Under the pieces are notes generated by a model. The model saw nothing but the letters and a program-made list of their open reading frames with translations, searched no databases and was not told the DNA's origin. Below are positions 58,404 to 64,000 of a DNA stretch of 64,000 bases, one piece after another. The stretch is from an uncultured Colwellia sp. Its GTDB lineage: Bacteria > Pseudomonadota > Gammaproteobacteria > Enterobacterales > Alteromonadaceae. Position 1 is the first letter of the stretch. Each line of letters starts with the position of its first letter. The DNA lies in assembly GCA_913058145.1 (NCBI GenBank), contig CAJXQM010000009.1, positions 26,143-90,142 of the forward strand, written 5' to 3'. Both the position numbers and the translations under genes were made by a program.

Positions 58404-59003
58404 CTAATCGACTAACTCAATATTTAAAGAATCTAACAAGCTTAATGCGTCTAAACGTGAAAATTTTGCTTTCGATATTTTATTTTCCAAAATATTGATA
58501 GCAAAATTGTATGATTCAGTAAAATCTACATTTTGTAAATTTGTTTTCATGAATAAACTATTTGTAAAATCAGAATTAAGCATTGATGAATTTGAGAAAT
58601 CACCTTCTCTGAAGTCTACTTCATGTAGTTTACACCCATCTAATGTTAATTCATTCAACGTCAAGCTAAAAAACGAAGAATCGTTAAGGATGCATCGACT
58701 AAACTTAAGTTCTGAATCAATGTAATAAGTAGGCCAGTATGCTCTTGTCCAGTCAATACCGACTAATTTACAATCTACAAATTCCACTTCAAAAAAACGT
58801 GAGTTTGGGATTTTAATTAAGCTCAGATTACACCTAGTAAAAGAGCAATTTAAAAATTTACATCCTTCAAAAATAGCGGATAAGAAGTCACAGTCATTGA
58901 ATTCACAATCTTCAAACTCTGAGTCAATAATTTCCAAAGATTGAACTACTTGTTTATTGAAAGAGCCTTCAAAATATTGCTCACCACTTTCTATTTTTGT
59001 CAC
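58404..59003 (-). CDS. Pentapeptide-repeat protein
   Basis: 199-residue protein made of about 25 A(D/N)LxX-type pentapeptide units (for example SEFEDCEFNDCDFLSAIFEG and SNSSMLNSDFTNSLF) that form a right-handed four-sided beta-helix. A break around residues 80-100 and the C-terminal helix (ALSLLDSLNIEL) resemble Qnr/McbG-type gyrase-protecting proteins. That similarity is in shape; the sequence is too loose to claim quinolone protection. It is monocistronic or paired with the small membrane protein downstream. Confidence 0.8.
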   Translation of the reverse strand: MTKIESGEQYFEGSFNKQVVQSLEIIDSEFEDCEFNDCDFLSAIFEGCKFLNCSFTRCNLSLIKIPNSRFFEVEFVDCKLVGIDWTRAYWPTYYIDSELKFSRCILNDSSFFSLTLNELTLDGCKLHEVDFREGDFSNSSMLNSDFTNSLFMKTNLQNVDFTESYNFAINILENKISKAKFSRLDALSLLDSLNIELVD

Positions 59004-59093
59004 TAAAACCTCTGCGCACCTAATGATCCTGTATAATAACTTATTTTATAAAATCAGTGAAACTAAAAATAGTTTGTATTAGAGACATTTTAG

Positions 59094-60095
59094 TTAACAT
59101 AGCGTAGCAAAATTGTCAGTTGCCTTTACTAAAGCATTAATTATTTTGGGTTCATTAGCGACATGTCCTGCCATTTCAATGATTGATAATTCAGCTTCAG
59201 GCCAGTGCTGTTTTAATTGCCATGCTTGTGCAAGAGGACACACCATGTCATAGCGTCCATGAATTATTTTTGTTGGTATGTGTCGAATAGTATCGATAAG
59301 TTCAAGTAAAGGCTCTTGGGTAATAAAACATTGATTCATTGAATAATACAGTTGAATAATTGAGGGGACTTTATCGTATTCATTTTTGGAACCATCGATT
59401 GAGTGTTCTTCAACACTTAATGTCTCTTGCCAATAGACAAGACTCGCTTCCCAGTGTTGTAATTTATTAAAAATATCATCTGATACCTTAATGTCATTAC
59501 TGGTGAGCTGCTGATAGATGGCAGATAAGGGCTGAGATTGTTTGAGTAGCGGTAAGTTTTTAATTAAGTTATTCCACGCCTCAGGAAAAAATTTATTCGC
59601 GCCATTTTCGCTATAAACCCAATCAATATCTTGTGGTCGAGCAAGAAAAATGCCTCGTAATATTAAGCCTGAGACCTGCTCAGTAAAGTGGTGCGCATAA
59701 TATAAACCTAGTGTAGCTCCCCAAGAACCACCAAAAACTAACCATTTTTTAATGCCAATATGTTGGCGTATGAACTCTATATCTTGAATTATATGTGCTG
59801 TTGTATTTTGTGTTAAAGCGCCATAAGGGCGAGATCGTCCACAACCTCGTTGATCAAACAATATAATATGATAGAGCTTTGGGTTAAAAAAGCATCGATG
59901 TGATGGGCGACACCCAGATCCCGGTCCCCCATGTAAAAATACCACAGGGATACCTAAAGGGTTTCCACATTGCTCTATATAAATGTGATGTTCTACCGTT
60001 AATTCATCATCCATCAGTGCGCCAGATAGCGCCTCATTAGTGACGTTTAGGTGATAATGTTTAAAAGGCTCAATGGCAGGGTAGAGTGATAACAT
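59094..60095 (-). CDS. pip: Proline iminopeptidase
   Basis: 333-residue alpha/beta hydrolase of peptidase family S33 that removes N-terminal proline from peptides. The oxyanion-hole motif HGGPGSGCRPSH, the nucleophile in GGSWGATLGL (S124), aspartate in HGRYDMVCPL and histidine in MAGHVANEP are all in place, with RGIFLARPQDIDWVY typical of Pip. It lies 24 bases downstream of the ABC permease gene on the same strand, so it may be read from that operon although the function looks unrelated. Confidence 0.92.
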   Translation of the reverse strand: MLSLYPAIEPFKHYHLNVTNEALSGALMDDELTVEHHIYIEQCGNPLGIPVVFLHGGPGSGCRPSHRCFFNPKLYHIILFDQRGCGRSRPYGALTQNTTAHIIQDIEFIRQHIGIKKWLVFGGSWGATLGLYYAHHFTEQVSGLILRGIFLARPQDIDWVYSENGANKFFPEAWNNLIKNLPLLKQSQPLSAIYQQLTSNDIKVSDDIFNKLQHWEASLVYWQETLSVEEHSIDGSKNEYDKVPSIIQLYYSMNQCFITQEPLLELIDTIRHIPTKIIHGRYDMVCPLAQAWQLKQHWPEAELSIIEMAGHVANEPKIINALVKATDNFATLC

Positions 60096-60119
60096 TTATT
60101 GATACCTATGAGTTAACAT

Positions 60120-60908
60120 TTATCTTTTTTGACTAAATTTAGGACTAAAACTAATCAGTGCTAAAATGGCGGTTATTAGAGTGGCGCTTAATACTATGCT
60201 AAAAGCCGTTAAGTTGAATTGTCCAAAGAGTGCAAATCGCAATAACTCAACACAATAGGTAAAGGGATTGTACTGACAAAGCCAATAGATCCAAATACTG
60301 GCTTCTTGCATTTTCCACAAGGGATATAAAGCACTTGAAAGAAAGAACATGGGGAAAATAACAAAGTTCATTACCCCTGCAAAATTTTCTAATTGTTTGA
60401 TCAAACTCGATAACAGTAAACCTAAAGCACCTAAGAAAAAAGCAATAAGAAAAACGGCGGGTACTGCTGTTAAGTAACCCAACAGTGATATATCAACATC
60501 AACCAGTTGTGCACAAAGTAAAAAAACATACACTTGCATTAACGATAAAAAAGCAATGGCAATTAGTTTACAAGATAATAAGAAAGGCATGGGTAACGGG
60601 CTCATTAACAATACTTTCATACTGCCCATTTCTCGATCATATACCATGGAAAGTGAGCTTTGCATGCCATTAAATAGTACGATCATGCAACATAAACCGG
60701 GAATGATATATTCTTGGTAGGTAATATAAGTGCCATAAGGTTCCATGATAGAAACACCTAAGGCAGCCCTAAAGCCTGCAGCAAAAACAATTAGCCATAA
60801 TAGGGGCCTAACCAAGGCACTAAATAAACGTGAACGTTGTTGAAAAAATCGTGACGTTTCACGTTTTACAATGCCAACGCAGCAATAAAAATAATTATTT
60901 AAGGTCAT
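60120..60908 (-). CDS. ABC-2 type permease, PQQ-associated system (PedC-like)
   Basis: 262-residue inner-membrane permease with about six helices, ABC-2 family. The C-terminal half has the family pattern YPLWKMQEASIWIYWLCQYNPFTYCVELLRFALFGQ. It is the fourth gene of an operon encoding binding protein, beta-propeller protein, ATPase and permease, the set that accompanies PQQ-dependent dehydrogenases. In Pseudomonas putida the equivalent PedA1A2BC system is required for growth with lanthanides at low concentration. Four bases overlap the ATPase gene. Confidence 0.86.
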   Translation of the reverse strand: MTLNNYFYCCVGIVKRETSRFFQQRSRLFSALVRPLLWLIVFAAGFRAALGVSIMEPYGTYITYQEYIIPGLCCMIVLFNGMQSSLSMVYDREMGSMKVLLMSPLPMPFLLSCKLIAIAFLSLMQVYVFLLCAQLVDVDISLLGYLTAVPAVFLIAFFLGALGLLLSSLIKQLENFAGVMNFVIFPMFFLSSALYPLWKMQEASIWIYWLCQYNPFTYCVELLRFALFGQFNLTAFSIVLSATLITAILALISFSPKFSQKR

Positions 60909-61633
60909 ACTGCCTCCGCATTTTTGGTTAAAGCAAAGTACAGTTGGTAAATATCATCTACGTTATATTGTTCACACAATAAACTGCTTTGGTTGTGTGC
61001 TTGAATTTCACCTTTGTTGATAATAATCAGTTGATCGCTTTGCTCTACTTCGTCCATTAAATGGGTGGTCCACAAGACACAAATCCCAAGTTCGGTACAC
61101 AGGTTACGTACATATGAAATAATTAATAAACGGCTCTCAACATCTAAACCAACGGTAGGTTCATCAAGTAATAACACTTTAGGTTGATGAATGAGTGCGC
61201 GGGCAATTTCTACACGCCGTCTATGGCCACCATTTAACGTTCTTACTTTATCGTGTAAACGTTCAGTTAAACTTAATTGAGATAAAATAAGTTCAATATT
61301 GATCAGTGCTTTTCTCGGGGCTATGCCATGTAAAGAAGCATAATAAAGCAGGTTTTGTTTTACTGATAAATCTAAATCTAAGGTACTTTGTTGAAAAACA
61401 ACGCCCATTTGAGACATTATTTGTGATTTATTATGACTCAAATCCTTTTCGTTAATGTTAATGGTGCCATGAACCGTTTGTGTCAGCCCTGTTAATAATG
61501 AAAACAATGTACTTTTACCAGCACCATTTGGGCCTAATAACACGTTAAACCCTGTGGTTAACGATAGGTTTACTTTATTAAGCGCTGTTTTTTTTCCATA
61601 AGCGAAAGATAAATCGTTGATCACTATGCCCAT
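60905..61633 (-). CDS. ABC transporter ATP-binding protein, PQQ-associated (PedB-like)
   Basis: 242-residue ATPase with Walker A GPNGAGKST, Q-loop VFQQSTLDLDLSV, a slightly altered signature LNGGHRRRVEIARAL (LNGGH in place of LSGGQ), Walker B VLLLDEPTVGLD and H-loop LWTTHLMDEVE. The variant signature occurs in ABC-2 systems linked to PQQ catabolism. It overlaps the permease gene and follows the beta-propeller gene by about 20 bases. Confidence 0.88.
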   Translation of the reverse strand: MGIVINDLSFAYGKKTALNKVNLSLTTGFNVLLGPNGAGKSTLFSLLTGLTQTVHGTININEKDLSHNKSQIMSQMGVVFQQSTLDLDLSVKQNLLYYASLHGIAPRKALINIELILSQLSLTERLHDKVRTLNGGHRRRVEIARALIHQPKVLLLDEPTVGLDVESRLLIISYVRNLCTELGICVLWTTHLMDEVEQSDQLIIINKGEIQAHNQSSLLCEQYNVDDIYQLYFALTKNAEAV

Positions 61634-61652
61634 ACTATTACTCCTTCACTTA

Positions 61653-62624
61653 TTATTTACTGTGTCTAATAGCGACACCCCAGGGGTAACGACCTACTTT
61701 TATTGATTTTGTTACTTTCATTTTATTGACATCAATAATAGAGACATCACCACTAATACCATTGGTCGTAAGCAGTTGGCTTTGATCCTGAGTTAATGCT
61801 AATTGCCAAACTCGGCGGCCAACTAATAAATATTTTTCAATCTCCATGGTTTTTCTGTTAATTACAGCCACATGGTTTGCTGGCCCCAAGGCAACAAAAG
61901 CATAATGGCCATTGAGGCTTAACTCTATTCCGACGGGTTGAACTCTATCTCGATGAATACCACGAATGTTAAACGTAAACTCTTTAATTATTTTTTTACT
62001 GGCAACGTCAATAACGACGACCGCACCACCAATTTCAGAGCTTACCCATAAAAGTTTATTATTTTGAGTAAACTGAGCCGATCTAGGCCTTGCACCGACT
62101 AACGTATTGGCAATTATTTTATTGGTTTTTGTGTCTATCCAATGCACCATATTGGTTGTTTCTGAAGTAACTACAACAAGCTTACCATCAGGGCTTACTG
62201 CTAGACCTTCCGGTTCAACCCCAACATCGATTTGAGTAATAACTTCGCTAGTGGCAATGTCTATTACCGTTAAAATAGCATCGTCTTCATTTGAGGTATA
62301 AATAATTCTACCGTTAGGATGAAGCGCAATTGTTTCAGGGTCTTCGCCTGATGGTAATTCACCCACTATCTCCTCGGTATCTAAATCGAGTATTTGAATA
62401 CGGTCAGAGTCACTAGCGCATATATAAGCAAGTGATTGATCGTGATTAAAAATAATACCTCTTGGCCTTTGACCGACAGAAATCTCTTTAATCACTTTTT
62501 GTTGTTCAATATCTATCACCGAGATATTGTCGTCTTTCTCGTTGGTAACATAAGCCAACTCACTCGCTGTTACTAATAAACTCTGACTAATAAAAAATAA
62601 GCCAAGTAAAAATTTAATGTTCAT
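61653..62624 (-). CDS. PQQ-associated YVTN beta-propeller protein (PedA2-like)
   Basis: 323-residue exported protein with a signal peptide (about 1-20) and seven YVTN-type blades, each with a pattern like AYVTNEKDDNISVIDIEQQKV or YTSNEDDAILTVIDIATSEV. It matches the periplasmic beta-propeller that accompanies PQQ-dependent catabolism. The propeller could bind a metal chelate, PQQ or the dehydrogenase; none of these is shown by sequence. It lies between the binding-protein gene and the ATPase gene in one operon. Confidence 0.87.
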   Translation of the reverse strand: MNIKFLLGLFFISQSLLVTASELAYVTNEKDDNISVIDIEQQKVIKEISVGQRPRGIIFNHDQSLAYICASDSDRIQILDLDTEEIVGELPSGEDPETIALHPNGRIIYTSNEDDAILTVIDIATSEVITQIDVGVEPEGLAVSPDGKLVVVTSETTNMVHWIDTKTNKIIANTLVGARPRSAQFTQNNKLLWVSSEIGGAVVVIDVASKKIIKEFTFNIRGIHRDRVQPVGIELSLNGHYAFVALGPANHVAVINRKTMEIEKYLLVGRRVWQLALTQDQSQLLTTNGISGDVSIIDVNKMKVTKSIKVGRYPWGVAIRHSK

Positions 62625-62681
62625 AATATGCCTTTTAAAGGTAATGTTTTTAATGTGCTTATTTGAAAGTTCGTATAATAA

Positions 62682-63872
62682 TTAATTGGCATCGCATTCA
62701 GACTCCTGTTGATCAAAACCTAACGTATCTAATTCAGTGATAGGATGCAAAATTCCTGCTTGAGGAGACTGAGATACTAAACCATGAGGTTGTACTAAGG
62801 CGATAGGCATTCTTAGCTGTCCGTTCCAAGTACGAAAACTAAGCTTGCGTCCTTTATAAGCCGCCAATTTAAAATCAGCTGATTTAATATAAGCGGTTAA
62901 CTCTTTAACGGATGCCGAATTGGTTTTATGAACGGCTTGAGCAACAGATCGTACGGCAAGGTAGCCATTAAAGTCAATTTCATTCATATAGCGGGCCGTT
63001 AATTGAGTAAAGCGAGTTTGTAATTGTGCAGCTCCCCATTGCTCTATTACTTTGTGCCAAGATAAGGCTTCAAGTCCTGCAGAGCCAACAACAGGCCTAG
63101 GTAGATAAGTGTTAAACGGAATATACTCGGAAAAATCTTTAGTTTGGTCGGCAACATAGACAACATCATATTCTTTAGATGTTTGTGTGAAAAGGGGTAT
63201 TTCTTGTTGGGCGCTTCGTCTGAGATCAGTATTAAAACTCCATGTTTTTTCTGACACTATTTTAAGACCATAGCGTTTAGCTGAGCGTTTAAATGATTTA
63301 GCTAAAGCAATATCAGCAGGTTTTTCGCCACGAATTAGCAATACGTTATTCAAACGTCGATAAAGCAGCCATTGAGCCAGAGCATCAGATTTCATCGCAT
63401 GACTTGGCGCCGTATGCAGAATAGTACTTAGGCAGTGATTATGACGTAAGTTATTGGAAAACTCACTTATATTAAATAATAAAATGTTTTTATTTTTCGC
63501 CCAAAGATTGATTTTATTCAATACAGGGAGTGGGGCATCAAGGATGAAAATAGCTTTTCCAAGGCTGAATTCTTCTTTTAAACGCGTCAGTAAGTTTTGT
63601 GGCTTGGTAAACTCAAAGGGTGCCAGATTAAAATGTTGCTGTAAAAATTTTCCGGTGGTATTTGAGTCTTCGATTGCTAACCTTGCTCCTTGATAGCCAC
63701 TATCACTTGGCATCTTTAAAATATTTGATAATGCCGGTGTATGCTGTTGATGAAGTTTTAGATAAATGATATCAATAGATAAAGGGGTTGAAAAAACACC
63801 AAAGCTAGATAATAGAGCAAAAAAGAAAAAGCTTATTAATGTTATATTTTTATGTGCAATTTGTATTAGCAT
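62682..63872 (-). CDS. ABC substrate-binding protein, PQQ-dependent alcohol dehydrogenase system (PedA1-like)
   Basis: 396-residue periplasmic binding protein of the Leu/Ile/Val-binding type, first gene of the operon. A signal peptide spans about 1-30. The mature part shows GYQGARLAIEDSNTTG, EEFSLGKAIFILDAPLPVLNKI, NVLLIRGEKPADIALAKSFKR and the late motif LSFRTWNGQLRMPIALVQPHG, which I associate with the binding proteins of PQQ alcohol dehydrogenase systems. The combination of a type I binding protein with an ABC-2 exporter-like permease is odd and is a hallmark of this system. The promoter lies in the 79 genomic bases before the contig end, or beyond. Confidence 0.87.
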   Translation of the reverse strand: MLIQIAHKNITLISFFFFALLSSFGVFSTPLSIDIIYLKLHQQHTPALSNILKMPSDSGYQGARLAIEDSNTTGKFLQQHFNLAPFEFTKPQNLLTRLKEEFSLGKAIFILDAPLPVLNKINLWAKNKNILLFNISEFSNNLRHNHCLSTILHTAPSHAMKSDALAQWLLYRRLNNVLLIRGEKPADIALAKSFKRSAKRYGLKIVSEKTWSFNTDLRRSAQQEIPLFTQTSKEYDVVYVADQTKDFSEYIPFNTYLPRPVVGSAGLEALSWHKVIEQWGAAQLQTRFTQLTARYMNEIDFNGYLAVRSVAQAVHKTNSASVKELTAYIKSADFKLAAYKGRKLSFRTWNGQLRMPIALVQPHGLVSQSPQAGILHPITELDTLGFDQQESECDAN

Positions 63873-63951
63873 GGAATTTCAATCTCAGCTAGAGAAGTCA
63901 TAAAGTCTTATTATTTATCATGATATAGTAGTCATCAACTGAATTATAGGT

Positions 63952-64000
63952 CTGTCTCTTATACACATCTGACGCTGCCGACGAATAGAGAGGTGTAGAT
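63952..64000. other. Untrimmed Illumina Nextera adapter (assembly artefact)
   Basis: 63952-63970 is the Tn5 mosaic end (CTGTCTCTTATACACATCT) and 63971-63984 the rest of the read-1 transposase adapter in reverse complement. 63985-63992 (ATAGAGAG) is the complement of index CTCTCTAT, the i5 index 502, and 63993-64000 (GTGTAGAT) starts the P5 arm. None of it is genomic. Confidence 0.97.

Noticed and set aside
58404..59003. Quinolone-resistance (Qnr) gene
   Set aside because: The pentapeptide fold is clear, but the specific Qnr loops and sequence are not recognisable, so no resistance function is claimed.

Overview
The window looks like a chromosomal piece of a marine, psychrophile-like gammaproteobacterium of the Alteromonadales, most probably Colwelliaceae (Colwellia or Thalassotalea). 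The grounds are AT-rich DNA, close similarity of the housekeeping proteins to gammaproteobacterial versions, and the core order pheT-ihfA, yhbY/rlmE-ftsH-folP-glmM-tpiA-secG-tRNA-Leu. The last 49 bases (63952-64000) are not genomic. They are an untrimmed Illumina Nextera adapter, so the contig really ends at 63951.

Region 1 (1-9690) is conserved housekeeping: the 3' part of pheT, ihfA, yhbY on the opposite strand, rlmE, ftsH, folP, glmM, tpiA, secG and tRNA-Leu(GAG). Region 2 (9691-26775) is accessory. The 3' end of tRNA-Leu plus its flank is repeated imperfectly at 24225-24251 and 26754-26775, and a hairpin terminator follows each extra copy. The first segment holds a TonB-dependent receptor, a 7TM-DISM histidine kinase with its winged-helix response regulator, a secreted tail-fibre-like protein with an S74 chaperone domain, and a 2158-residue cadherin/NHL/Ig-like/TSP3 protein that continues through a GlyGly-CTERM-like tail into an outer-membrane beta-barrel. 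The second segment holds one gene, a 3-hydroxybenzoate 4-monooxygenase-like flavoprotein. No integrase is visible.

Region 3 (26776-36331) mixes ordinary genes: a PhyH-type dioxygenase, YgjP, an NhaC-type antiporter, a two-helix hypothetical protein, a YchJ/SEC-C protein, a rhombosortase, a DTW-domain tRNA-modifying enzyme, RlmJ and YbiT. Several perfect palindromes and short tandem repeats lie between them.

Region 4 (36332-63951) is, with interruptions, a PQQ-dependent alcohol-oxidation region, almost all on the minus strand. It has a LuxR-type regulator (AgmR/ErbR-like), a porin, a TonB receptor with a complete NitT/TauT-like ABC importer, a FIST-domain sensor overlapping a PAS hybrid histidine kinase (ErcS'-like), a NosR-like flavin/iron-sulfur membrane protein, the aldehyde dehydrogenase ExaC, the PQQ biosynthesis operon pqqABCDE ending in an M16 protease, and an ABC-2 operon matching pedA1-pedA2-pedB-pedC of Pseudomonas putida (needed there for lanthanide-dependent growth). 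A DUF3297 protein, a small membrane protein, a pentapeptide-repeat protein and a proline iminopeptidase lie among them. pqqA encodes only 23 residues and is easily missed. No quinoprotein dehydrogenase gene is present; it may lie beyond the contig end. The working model is that region 4 makes PQQ, senses alcohols, imports a cofactor metal or its chelate, and removes the aldehyde product.
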